Source: Actinomadura livida (GTDB lineage Bacteria > Actinomycetota > Actinomycetes > Streptosporangiales > Streptosporangiaceae). From it: 64,000 nt of DNA. The DNA lies in the NCBI RefSeq assembly GCF_014648675.1, contig NZ_BMRO01000017.1:1-64000 (forward strand), given 5' to 3'. Position 1 is the stretch's first letter. The number at the start of each line of letters is the position of its first letter. Shown one piece after another: positions 15,361 through 24,500 of this stretch. The translations under genes were made by a program, and so were the position numbers. Under the pieces are notes generated by a model that was not told the origin of the DNA, did not search any database, and saw only the letters and a program-made list of their open reading frames with translations.

Positions 15361-16923
15361 TCAGCCGATCCTGGTGTTCCGGTTCTCCCAGTAGGGGTCG
15401 CGGAGGCGGCGCTTCAGCGTCTTGCCCGAGGGATTGCGGGGGATCTCCGCGATGCGGTCGAAGCCCCGCGGCGTCTTGTACGAGGCCAGGTGCTCCCGGC
15501 AGAAGCCGCGCAGGTCCTCGTCGGTGACGGCGTCGTTGGTGACCGCGTCGTCGTGCAGCACGACCGCGGCGTGCACCGCCTCGCCCCACTCGTCGGACGG
15601 GACGCCGAACACCGCCGCGTCCGCCACCGCCGGATGCGCGGTCAGCACCGCCTCGATCTCGGCCGGGTAGATGTTCACCCCGCCCGAGATGATCATGTCG
15701 GTGCGGCGGTCGCAGATGTAGTAGAAGCCCTCCTCGTCGCGGTAGGCGATGTCGCCGACCGTCAGCCACTCGCCGCGGCTCGCGTCGCGGTACTTGCCCT
15801 CGGCCTTGTAGTAGTCCTGGAAGACGGCGGCGCCGCGCACGTACAGGTCGCCGGGCACGTGCGGCTCCTCGACGGGCCGGCCCTCCTCGTCGAACAGGGC
15901 GATCTCGACGCCGGGGGCCGCCCGGCCGCAGCTGCCGGGCTTGCGGAGCTGGTCCTCGGGACGCAGCACGGTGTCCACGCCGAGTTCGGTGGAGCCGTAC
16001 ACCTCGAACAGCGATCCCTCGCCGATCTTGTCGATGTAGCGGCGCTTCAGCTCGAACGGCCACGGCGCCGCGTTGGCGATCATGCGCTGCAGCGAGGACA
16101 GGTCCCGGCGGGCGATAACCTCGTCCGGCAGGTCCAGCACGCGGCGGACCGGGGTCGGCGCGGAGAACGTGGTGGTCACCCGGTGCCGCTCGACGAGGTC
16201 CAGCCAGCGCTCCGGGTCGAAGTCGCGCATGACGACCACGGTCCCGCCCATGAGCTGGACGATCAGCATGAAGCTCATCGGGCCGGAGTGGTAGAGCGGG
16301 CCGGTCGTGAGGTAGACGTCGCCGGGCTGGAAGCCGATCTCCCCGACCAGCCCGAGCACGATCGCCTGGTCGATCTCGCCGCGCACGACGCCCTTCGGCT
16401 TGCCCGTCGTCCCCGACGTGTAGAACATCGAACTGCCGGCCACCGGGTCGGCGCCGCGGGGCACGGGCTCGGTCACCGGGCTCTTCGCGGCCAGGGCGTC
16501 GAGGGAGGACGCCCAGTCCGGCGCGTGCCCGCGGAAGGCGAGCCACCTGCGGACGCCCGGGGCCCGCCAGGACGCCGGTTCCAGCTGGGGCGCCTGCTCG
16601 GCGTCGAACACCACCAGGGCGGCGTCGGCGTTCTCGATGACGTAGGACGCCTCCTCCGGGGTCAGCCGGTAGTTGAGCGGGACGCCGACCGCGCCGCACT
16701 TGCGCAGCGCGGCGATCAGCGCGACGACCTCGGTGCTGTTGCGGCCGCACCAGACGACCTTGGCGCCCGCCCTGACGTCGTGGTCCACCAGCAGGTTGGC
16801 GTACCGGTTCACCAGCGCGTTGAACTCGGCGTAGGTGAGGCGCCGGTCGTCCTCGATGACCGCGGTCCTCGCGGGTTCGGCGGCGGCCAGCAGCGACAGC
16901 GGGTCCCCGGTCGGTGCGGTCAC
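15361..16923 (-). CDS. AMP-forming acyl-CoA synthetase (class I adenylate-forming enzyme)
   Basis: 520 residues. Core motifs are present: phosphate-binding loop YTSGTTGKPKGV (about 167-178), FEVYGSTELG (A5), GDIAYRDEEGFYYICDRRTD (A7/A8), and the catalytic lysine in PSGKTLKR close to the C-terminus. It activates a carboxylic acid as acyl-AMP and transfers it to CoA. A medium- or long-chain fatty acid or a degradation intermediate is likely, but the substrate is unreadable. It lies 72 bp downstream of the MpaB-type oxygenase gene on the same strand, so the two are probably one operon in lipid or terpenoid catabolism. Confidence 0.92.
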   Translation of the reverse strand: MTAPTGDPLSLLAAAEPARTAVIEDDRRLTYAEFNALVNRYANLLVDHDVRAGAKVVWCGRNSTEVVALIAALRKCGAVGVPLNYRLTPEEASYVIENADAALVVFDAEQAPQLEPASWRAPGVRRWLAFRGHAPDWASSLDALAAKSPVTEPVPRGADPVAGSSMFYTSGTTGKPKGVVRGEIDQAIVLGLVGEIGFQPGDVYLTTGPLYHSGPMSFMLIVQLMGGTVVVMRDFDPERWLDLVERHRVTTTFSAPTPVRRVLDLPDEVIARRDLSSLQRMIANAAPWPFELKRRYIDKIGEGSLFEVYGSTELGVDTVLRPEDQLRKPGSCGRAAPGVEIALFDEEGRPVEEPHVPGDLYVRGAAVFQDYYKAEGKYRDASRGEWLTVGDIAYRDEEGFYYICDRRTDMIISGGVNIYPAEIEAVLTAHPAVADAAVFGVPSDEWGEAVHAAVVLHDDAVTNDAVTDEDLRGFCREHLASYKTPRGFDRIAEIPRNPSGKTLKRRLRDPYWENRNTRIG

Positions 16924-16995
16924 GGTGATCGACCTCCTTGGCGGCCGTTCGTGCGGCCGGTTCGGGCGGCCGCCCCGGCGGCGGCCGCGGCCTGG

Positions 16996-17910
16996 TCACA
17001 TGGGGCGCTGCGCCAGCGTGCGCTCCAGCCGCTCCTGGGCGCGGGCGGCCTGCCGGGCGCGGTAGGCGATCGGCATGTAGCGGACGCGCTCGGGCAGCAG
17101 CGGCGTGCCCCGCCCGATGAGCTGCCCGGCCACCTTCAGCCGCCGCTCGTCCGACGCGGTCCACGACACCCCGAGCTTGCGGCGCGCCTCCGCCGGGAGG
17201 GTGCCGACCGTGATCAGCCGGCCGAGCCGCCCGCCGGCCGCGCTGAGCGGGGCGACCGCCGGCCGCAGCGGTCCCGGCACGTTGGGCGGTACCTGGCCCA
17301 TCTGGGCGAGCACCTCGTGCGCCACCTTGTGGGGGACGAGGGTGTTCGCGACCATGTCCTCGAAGTAGTCCCAGTAGTCCGGGATGGTCTTCGGCAGCAT
17401 CCGCTCGGGCACCCGCAGGATCCGGCCGAGGTTCATGAACTCGTCGAAGACCTGCTGCTCCTCTTCGGGCGTCATCGGCGCGGGCGCGAAGTACCTCGAC
17501 GCGGTGACGGCGGCGTAGAAGCCGGTGAGGTGGACCCACGCCCACGGCTCGGCCGACAGCGCGTGGTGGCGGTTCCCGTCCTCGTCGACCGCGCTGAGCG
17601 GCTTGTGCATCTCGCGCAGCCGCCTGCCCTCCTCGATCGCGGTCTCGCCGCCGTACACCCAGGTCTGCACGGACGCGAAGCTGCGGGCGGCCCGGCCGAG
17701 CGGGTCGGTGCGGAAGCTGGACAGCCGGTCGACGACCGTCCCGATCGCGGGGTGCATGACCTGGAGGATGAACACGCCGTTCCCCGCGATGGCCGACGTG
17801 TAGAGCCCCATCGTGTCCCACAGCACCGACCCCGGCCCGAACGGGACGGGCTCCCGGGTGCCCTCCTTCTCGGCTGACGGGCTCTTGGGCATCCCATCGG
17901 TCACCGTCAT
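16996..17910 (-). CDS. MpaB/rubber-oxygenase-type (DUF2236) oxygenase
   Basis: 304 residues. MGLYTSAIAGNGVFILQVMHPAIGTVVD, RTDPLGRAARSFASVQTWVY and WVHLTGFYAAVTASRYFAP are the typical segments of the DUF2236 family, whose members (Lcp latex-clearing protein, fungal MpaB) are helical haem b oxygenases. The conserved histidine before PAIG and the Arg/Thr pair in FRTDP are present. It is the first gene of a leftward operon with an acyl-CoA synthetase. The divergent TetR gene upstream is truncated; its intact near-copy lies at 31260. Oxidation of a hydrophobic isoprenoid or lipid is plausible but not shown. Confidence 0.88.
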   Translation of the reverse strand: MTVTDGMPKSPSAEKEGTREPVPFGPGSVLWDTMGLYTSAIAGNGVFILQVMHPAIGTVVDRLSSFRTDPLGRAARSFASVQTWVYGGETAIEEGRRLREMHKPLSAVDEDGNRHHALSAEPWAWVHLTGFYAAVTASRYFAPAPMTPEEEQQVFDEFMNLGRILRVPERMLPKTIPDYWDYFEDMVANTLVPHKVAHEVLAQMGQVPPNVPGPLRPAVAPLSAAGGRLGRLITVGTLPAEARRKLGVSWTASDERRLKVAGQLIGRGTPLLPERVRYMPIAYRARQAARAQERLERTLAQRPM

Positions 17911-17952
17911 GTGCGCGACCCTCCTGACGACACGGCTCTCCCTGTAAGGTAA

Positions 17953-17983
17953 ACGCGAATAAGGAGTCGCTTACAAGTCGCGT
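17953..17983. promoter_or_regulatory. Putative TetR operator in the divergent promoter
   Basis: Nested inverted repeats: outer ACGCGA/TCGCGT and inner TAAG/CTTA, plus AGTCGC twice in direct orientation 12 bp apart. It lies between the MpaB gene and the TetR fragment and is fully conserved at 31212, where it precedes the intact TetR gene. Autoregulation by TetR is the simplest reading (inference). Confidence 0.5.
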
Positions 17984-18000
17984 TTGGAAGGTATCCGCCG

Positions 18001-18125
18001 ATGGCCCGCTCACCTGGGCTTTCACCCCGGAAGATCCCGCGCCAGGAACGCTCCCGGCAGACCGTGGAACGCATTCTGGAGGCCGCCACTCGCGTTCTGT
18101 CCGACCGCGGCTACGACGGCGCCTC
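18001..18125 (+). pseudogene. TetR regulator, N-terminal fragment (truncated copy of the 31260 gene)
   Basis: ATG 18001 begins MARSPGLSPRKIPRQERSRQ and continues TVERILEAATRVLSDRGYDG AS, matching residues 1-41 of the intact TetR protein at 31260 with 3 substitutions. The sequence then breaks off at 18126, before the recognition helix, and runs into the 3' end of the converging SARP gene. No DNA-binding or ligand domain can be made. Confidence 0.92.
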
Positions 18126-18161
18126 ACTGGGACAGGGGTTCCCGCGGCTCCGGGCGCGACC

Positions 18162-21038
18162 TCACGCTCGCAGATCGGTGAGCAGGCGCCCGATGCCGCT
18201 GAGCGTCCGTGTCGCGGTCGCGCTGTCGGGGATGCGCTGGGCGGCCGCGCCGGCCAGGGAGAGGACATGCTCGGCGGTGTCCCGCGCGCCGCTCTGCAGG
18301 TGGGCGTGAGCCAGGCCCTGCAGCGCCAGGGCCTCGGCCCGCGCGTCACCGATGGACGAGACCCTGGTGATCGCACGGGAGAACGCCTCGGCGGCCGCGG
18401 CCGCATCGTGCCTGCCGAGGTGGGCCGAGCCGAGCCAGTGGTCGATATAGCCTTCGAGCGGCCCGCCGTCGACGGACCGCGCGATGGAGCGGGCCGAGCG
18501 AAGGCTCCGCTCGGCGGCCTTCAGATCACCGAGCGCGAGATGCGTCTGCCCGGTGTGCAGCAGGACGTGGGCCTCGGCGAGGGCGTCGCCGCGGCCTCGC
18601 AGGAGTTCATGGCCGCGATGGAAGTGCGAGAGGGCCTTGCGGCGGTCACGCCGTCCCCGCTCCGCGATGCCCATCGCGACATAGCAGAGCGCCTCCGCCC
18701 GGCGTTCCCCTAACCGGGCCAGCGTGTCGGCGGCGGGCGCCAGCAGGTCGAGCGCGTCCGTATGGCGCTGCTGATAGATCCGCAGGCCGGCCAGGTGGCT
18801 CATGACGATCGCCTCGCCACGGCGGTTCCCGCTGCGGACGGTCGCGGCGAAGGCCGTCTCATGCGTGGTCTGCCAATCGCCGAGATACCCGTACGTGCCG
18901 AACAGCGTCGTCGACGTGACGGCGAGGTCCCAGGCCGCCTCGTCCAGGCAGGCTCTGGCGGCCTGGGCCACCATGGCCACGAGCGAGCGATGCTCGGACT
19001 CCCACCACGCCCAGGGGTCGGCCAGAAGCTGACCGACGTAGGCCGGGGCGAGCGGCCATCGCGGGAAGGTGCCGTGGTTCAGCAGGAAATTGGCACCGTA
19101 GCTGGTCTCGTGGCCACGGTCGGTGAGCGTGAGCCAGGCGCCCAGGAGCCGCGCTACCGCGTCCCGCCGCTCGGCCACGGGGATGTGCCGCTCAGCGAGG
19201 TCCCCGCTGTAGAGATGGATCAGATCGTGCAGGCGATAACGCGTCTGGCCGGCGCCGTCTCGGCCCGCGACCTGCACGAGCTGGTTCTCCACGAGCACTT
19301 CGAGGTGATGCTCGCCCTCCGAGACCGTGGTGTCCAGGAGCGGCGCCGCGACCCAGGCCGCGAAGTCCTCGGCCTCCACCAGGCTGAGAAGGCAGAACAG
19401 CCGGCGCGCACGCGCCTCCAGCGCCTCGTAGCTCAGCGTGAAACTCGCGCGGACGCTCTTCCTGCCGTACTCGAGCTCGTCGATGCGCAGCCGCTCGTCC
19501 AGCAGCCGTCTCGTCAGCGTGCCGATCGTCCAGTGCGGCCGCGCCGCCAGCCGGCTGGAGCAGATCCGCAGCGATAGCGGATGGCGCCCGCACAGGTCGA
19601 CGAGCTCGGCCGCCGTGGCCGGCTCTCTCGCCAGCCGATCCGGGCCGACGACGCTCGCGATGAGGTCGAGGGCCTGGCCCGCGCTCAGGACGTCGAGAAC
19701 GATGTGCCGGGCACCGCTCAGGCCGGACAGGGGCCTCCGGCTCGTCACCAGGACCGCGCAGGTCGGGCTGCCCGGCAGGAGGGGCTCCACCTGCTCCTCG
19801 TCCGTCGCGTTGTCGATGACGATCAGGATCCGCCGGTTCGCCAGCGCACTGCGGTACACCGCCACCCGCTCCTCGGGATCGGACGGCACGTCCCGGCCGG
19901 TCATCCCGATCGCGCGCAGGAACCGCAGGACCACCTCGTCCGGGCTCCGCGCCTGCGGCCGCGACTCCCCCGACCACAGGTCCACGTAGATCTGCCCGTC
20001 GGGGAAGTTCCCCCTGAGGCGATGGGCGACCTGCAGCGCGAAGGTCGTCTTGCCGACCCCCGCCATGCCCGACACCGCGACCGTCGGCGCCGAGCCGCCG
20101 GCCGGTGCCCGCCCGAGGGCCGTCAGCGCCCTGGTGAGCTCTTCCTCCCGCCCGGTGAAGTCGGGGATGGCCGGCGGAAGCTGCGCCGGAGGCGCGGAGA
20201 GCCGCGGCGCCCTGGGCTCCGGTGCGGCCGGCGGCACGGAACCGGCCAGGACCTGCCCGTGGAGCCGTCGCAGTCCTTCCCCGGGCCCGATCTCCAGCTC
20301 CGCGGTCAGCAGCCGCTCGGCGTCGCCGTAGACCGTGAGCGCCTCGTGGCGGCGGCCGCTGCGGTAGAGGGCCAGCATCAGCTGCTCCCACAGCCGCTCG
20401 CGCAGTGGATGGTCCGCCAGCAGGGCGGTGTTCTCGGCGATGACCTCGTCGTTGCGCCGACGAGCGAGCCGGAGGTCCGCGCGCGTCTCCCACAGCGCGA
20501 GCCGCGCCTCCTCCAGCCGCGCCCTTTCAACGACGATCCGCGGCGACGCCGGGACATCGGCGAACGCCTCCCCGCGCCACAGGTCCAGCGCCCGGTCAAC
20601 GTCGTCCGCGAGGCCGTCCGCGAGGCCGTCCGCGAGGCCGTCCGCGAGTTCCGCCGCCGGACCGGCGGCCGAGCGGGCCCGGATCCCGGCCACGGCCTGG
20701 TCGAACTCCTGCAGGTCCAGGCTCGCGTCGTCGGGCAGCGCGAACGCGTAGCCGGAGGCGTTCCCGACGAGCAACCGCCCGTCGGCGGCGCGGCCCTCGC
20801 CCAGGGACCGCCGCAGCCGGGAGACGAGCGACTGCAGCGTCCCGCGCGCTGACACCGGCGGGTCATGGTCCCAGAGCTCGGAGATAAGGCGCTCCGTCGG
20901 CACCGTTCCGCACCGATGGATCAGCAGCAGGGCGAGGACGGTGCGCTGCTTGGCCGCACGGATGGTGACCTGCTCCTCGCCCTTCTGTATGTGGAGAGGG
21001 CCGAGAACTCCGAAGCGCAACACCAGCCACCCCGCCAT
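18162..21038 (-). CDS. SARP/AfsR-type regulator with NB-ARC ATPase and TPR domains
   Basis: About 958 residues. The start is uncertain: ATG 21038 (chosen), GTG 21023 or ATG 21047; the long extension to 21467 is not protein-like. Order: winged-helix DNA-binding domain (FGVLGPLHIQ, TLQSLVSRLRRSLGEG), bacterial transcriptional activation domain (to about 255), NB-ARC ATPase with P-loop VSGMAGVGKTTFALQ and VIDNA Walker B, then TPR-like repeats. SARPs activate promoters with spaced heptamer repeats, and such an array precedes the large secreted protein gene in the same segment (25729-25770). A local AELADGLADGLADGL repeat lies in the activation domain. First gene inside the repeat-flanked segment. 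Confidence 0.93.
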   Translation of the reverse strand: MAGWLVLRFGVLGPLHIQKGEEQVTIRAAKQRTVLALLLIHRCGTVPTERLISELWDHDPPVSARGTLQSLVSRLRRSLGEGRAADGRLLVGNASGYAFALPDDASLDLQEFDQAVAGIRARSAAGPAAELADGLADGLADGLADDVDRALDLWRGEAFADVPASPRIVVERARLEEARLALWETRADLRLARRRNDEVIAENTALLADHPLRERLWEQLMLALYRSGRRHEALTVYGDAERLLTAELEIGPGEGLRRLHGQVLAGSVPPAAPEPRAPRLSAPPAQLPPAIPDFTGREEELTRALTALGRAPAGGSAPTVAVSGMAGVGKTTFALQVAHRLRGNFPDGQIYVDLWSGESRPQARSPDEVVLRFLRAIGMTGRDVPSDPEERVAVYRSALANRRILIVIDNATDEEQVEPLLPGSPTCAVLVTSRRPLSGLSGARHIVLDVLSAGQALDLIASVVGPDRLAREPATAAELVDLCGRHPLSLRICSSRLAARPHWTIGTLTRRLLDERLRIDELEYGRKSVRASFTLSYEALEARARRLFCLLSLVEAEDFAAWVAAPLLDTTVSEGEHHLEVLVENQLVQVAGRDGAGQTRYRLHDLIHLYSGDLAERHIPVAERRDAVARLLGAWLTLTDRGHETSYGANFLLNHGTFPRWPLAPAYVGQLLADPWAWWESEHRSLVAMVAQAARACLDEAAWDLAVTSTTLFGTYGYLGDWQTTHETAFAATVRSGNRRGEAIVMSHLAGLRIYQQRHTDALDLLAPAADTLARLGERRAEALCYVAMGIAERGRRDRRKALSHFHRGHELLRGRGDALAEAHVLLHTGQTHLALGDLKAAERSLRSARSIARSVDGGPLEGYIDHWLGSAHLGRHDAAAAAEAFSRAITRVSSIGDARAEALALQGLAHAHLQSGARDTAEHVLSLAGAAAQRIPDSATATRTLSGIGRLLTDLRA
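20604..20648. repeat. 12-bp tandem repeat inside the SARP gene
   Basis: GTCCGCGAGGCC occurs three times without change plus a partial fourth unit, encoding a repeated LADG motif in the activation domain. Identical units suggest recent slippage. Confidence 0.85.
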
Positions 21039-21184
21039 CGCACGCATGATCAACATCTGTGCAGAGATCATGTTATGCGAAACGAGTTTCTGTCCAGATC
21101 GCCGGCGGGCCGCCTCCGGACGGCGGCGAACGCCCGCCGAATGCGCGATCACGCGGCGTTGCGGGGCCGCCACGGCGCCTGAGG

Positions 21185-21445
21185 TCATCCGCCCGGTCCC
21201 CGCCGATACGTCATCAAGCGAATGAAGGCAATGAGGGCGCCTGGACCGAAGAGAAGCAACACGTGAACGGATGGCCCGCCGGTCCCCGCAGAGACGACGA
21301 TGACCACGGAGGCAAGGAGGTACAGACCGAGGAACAACCTCCAGCCGTAGGACGAGCGCTTTCTGAATGGAAGGAGACCGAGCACGGTCCACAAGCAGAA
21401 AGCGACCATCCAGTAGATCAGATACGCCTGCCCGCCGAGGCCCAT
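21185..21445 (-). CDS. Small integral membrane protein
   Basis: 86 residues from ATG 21445, preceded by GGAAGAGTGGTGGGC. Three hydrophobic segments: AYLIYWMVAFCLWTVLGLL, LFLGLYLLASVVIVVSAGT and HVLLLFGPGALIAFI, with basic loops (FRKRSS, YRRGPGG). It lies between the large secreted protein and the SARP gene on the same strand. Family not recognised. A membrane partner of the neighbouring system is possible but unsupported beyond position. Confidence 0.65.
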   Translation of the reverse strand: MGLGGQAYLIYWMVAFCLWTVLGLLPFRKRSSYGWRLFLGLYLLASVVIVVSAGTGGPSVHVLLLFGPGALIAFIRLMTYRRGPGG

Positions 21446-21555
21446 GCCCACCACTCTTCCGCTTCACGTTGGAGACGAGGACTCTCTGGCCGTCCCCGGT
21501 ACGGGAACGGCCAGAGAGTCACTGGATCGCGCGCTTCATCCGCTTCCGGCGAACG

Positions 21556-24500
21556 CTAGACGCAGAAGTGCACGCTGTCAGGATTGGTCCCCGCCCCGCC
21601 CGGCGGAGCGATGTTCCACGGATTTCCGCTCTGACCCGAGCCCGAGCAGGAACCGTAGGGGTTGTCCCATATGCCGGTTCCCCCATCTGGGAGGCGGCTG
21701 AACAGCCGGAAGTTCCCGTTGATGATCGGACCGGAGCCGACCGGCTCCCCGTCGGTGTTGATGGCCTTGCCCTCGAAGTAGAGGTACTGGTCCGGCATGA
21801 AGCTGGACCTCAATATCGGCCGCCCGCCATTCTTGTGTATGGTCCCGTCCGCGCAGACCATGAAGCTGAGCTGCTGCCAGACCGGCGCCGCCATGTTGAA
21901 CGGCGAGCCGGTCGCACCGCGATTGAAGAAGAGATTGTAGATCTCCCTCGCCACTCGCGTGACGTTGGGATGAACGCGGAAGTCGTGGCTCATCGTGTCG
22001 ATCCACGCCTGCATGGCGGCGGCCGGTCCCGCCTCTCCGAGCATGGGACGGTATCCGATGCTCCCGCCCGAAACGGAATTCGCCGGGACGCAGCCGCCGA
22101 CGATCGGCGCCGGCTCCTGGTCGTGAAGCGGGAGGTAGGCCCGCCCGGGGAGTATCCCCGTGGAGTGCGGCCTCGCCGTGCGCCTTCTCCCGTCGTGCTC
22201 GTTCAGGTCCTCGGTCGTGTAGGTGAGATCCGGCCGGTCGATCCCGTAGTCGAGTTCGATGGCCCGGAGCGTGTTCTGGACGAAGTCCGGCAGTACCGTG
22301 TCGGCCGTCCGGTCGTCGTACTCGACGTACGGACTGCCGTCGACGATCGCACCGTCCTCGCCCCGGATGAACGAGACGGTGGCACTGGCCTTGATCTTGT
22401 ACGAGGTGTCATCGGTGTCGAAGTGTGCGGGCTTGGAGGAGCTCGTGGGGCGATCGGTGTACGGGTTCGCGAAATGGATCCAGTTCGCGATCCCCTGACC
22501 CGGTGGATGGTCGAGCGGGTCCGTACCCGCCGTGATGATCTGGTTCCGCCATGTCTGCATCGCGGACTTCATATGCGGGCCCGCGCATTCCTCGTCCGTC
22601 CCGTCGCACGTGGGCAGCGCGAGCACCCTCCCCGCGGTCTCCAGCCCCCAGTCGTGGAGTTTCTGATGGGTCTCGAGCGGGCTGTTCAGGAACCACGAGC
22701 TGATCGAGTCGGTGTTGATGTTCTGGGTCTCGTCGAACAAGGCGACGGCGTCGACGGTCCGTTCGACATAGGTCCCCTTGATGGGGCGCACCGCCAGCGC
22801 GTCGAAGGCGATCGTCTCGTCGCCGGTCGCGCCGCCGACGACACTGCTCAGTTTGACGCTGGGCCTGCCGTCGAACATGAAGGCGCCGATCGACAGCCAC
22901 CGGTTGCCTTTCACCCGCTGTGAGATGGTGCGCTTCCGGGTGCCGCGCGCCGTCTCCACCTCATAGGTGGCCTGGTGCGTGTACCCGTAGTGGTCGGGGA
23001 GGTGCACCAGTATCTGCGCCGGTCCGCTGATCTCGCGGTCCAGCTTCCAGGTGCCGGAGACGCGCAGGTGCGGCCGGTCCGGATCACGGGTATGGCCGAA
23101 GTAGTAGTGGCCGCCGAAGCCGCCCCCCATCTGGTGTAGATCGATCTTGGACGGATACTTTCCGCCGGAATCGGCGGCGAAATCGAAGGTGAACGCTCCG
23201 GCGTTGCTCCAAGGACGGCCGCAGTTCGGCGCGGGGGTGGGCGTCCCGTCCGGCACGTCGTCGATGACCAGGGACCCTGATGGCAGGTCGTTCAGGGTGC
23301 AGGTCGGCGGATAGTTCACCTGGTCCGGCTGGTAGGCGTATCCGGGATCGAAGCGCAGGACCTCGTTGCCGCATTCGGCGGGGCAGTTCTTCCAGGTGAT
23401 CGGCTGATGGAACCAGCATTTGAGGTCCCGCCGGCTGCAGGGCCCCTCCGGTTCGTCCAAGTCGTTCGGATACTTCGCCCCGGGCGTGCAGTAGTTCGAG
23501 GAGTTGCAGAACATCTCCGCCGGGGGCTTGATGCCCAGCCGGTAGATGTCGGTGTTCCACCAGGCCGCGCGGTAGCCCGGAACGTAGGTGTCGGGCGCTT
23601 TCTCCAGGGCTTCGATGGGGTAGGCGGCCCAGCCGAGAACCTTCTCCTGGTACGGCCACCACTGGGGGTTCTTGGCATCGGCGTAGGTGAGGCTGAGGAA
23701 GGGCGCGCGGTCAGCCGGATAGCGCGGGTTGATCGGATTGTTGGCCCAGCCGACACCCCATGGCCCGCCCTCATTGGGGTAGAAGCCGCTGTTGTAGGAC
23801 CACAGTGCGAAGAACCAGTTCTCCGGCTTGGCCGGGTCGCCGTTGTTGACCCGCATGCCGGCGGCCATCGTCTGGTTCCACTTCTGCTCCAGCAGCCGGA
23901 CTCCGGAAGCGATGTTGGCGGTGAAGTCGAGGGCGACCGCGCGCTGGTGCTGATAGGGAAGGGCCGTCTCCCCCGGCTTCTCCCGGCCGGCGAGACGCAT
24001 GCCGTCGGTGCGCTGCGTGATGCCGTACCCGCAGTCCGCCTCGGAGAAGTCGATGTCCCAGTCGTTGGCCGGAGAACTGTCGTAGAGGTTGAGGCCGTAG
24101 TAGTTGCCGATCAGGGGATTGCCCGTCTCGCCGGGCGTGACCCAGCGGCTGGCCTGCCACAGGTTCGATTCCTGGGCCGCCACGCCGAGCATCACCTGCG
24201 CCGGGATGTAGCCGCCGCCGGTGAGCCCGGCCCGCGGGAACAGGCCCTGCGGGGTGTAGGCCGGCATGCCCAGGTTCTTCCAGTTCTGCGGCCGCTGGAT
24301 CGTCAGCGCACCCCGGACCGCCTGGTCGACGGCCCATTCGACCTGCCGGGGAGTCGGCTGGTACGCCTGGTTCCGCGGGTCGTTGCGCGGCACCGAGCAG
24401 GTACGTTCCGACTCCACCGGGTCGGTCGGCGATCCGGCCGCCACCGCGCGTGGCCGGGCGTCGCTCGTGCCGAGCACCGGGCTCGTCTTCCGCCCGGCCG

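Larger units (their letters stand above)
17953..18125 (+). repeat. Direct repeat, left copy (TetR promoter plus first 41 codons)
   Basis: 173 bp that recur at 31212-31384 in the same orientation with 7 mismatches (96% identity). The block covers the promoter/operator region, ATG and DNA for the first 41 residues. Outside it the two loci are unrelated. The copies are 13,259 bp apart and bracket the SARP/secretion segment. Confidence 0.95.

Noticed and set aside
13424-18406. An open frame of 1660 codons on the minus strand
   Set aside because: It lies antisense to the alcohol dehydrogenase gene and out of frame across the acyl-CoA synthetase and MpaB genes. Long shadow frames are expected in DNA with GC-rich third positions; its translation is low-complexity Arg/Gly/Ala/Pro.
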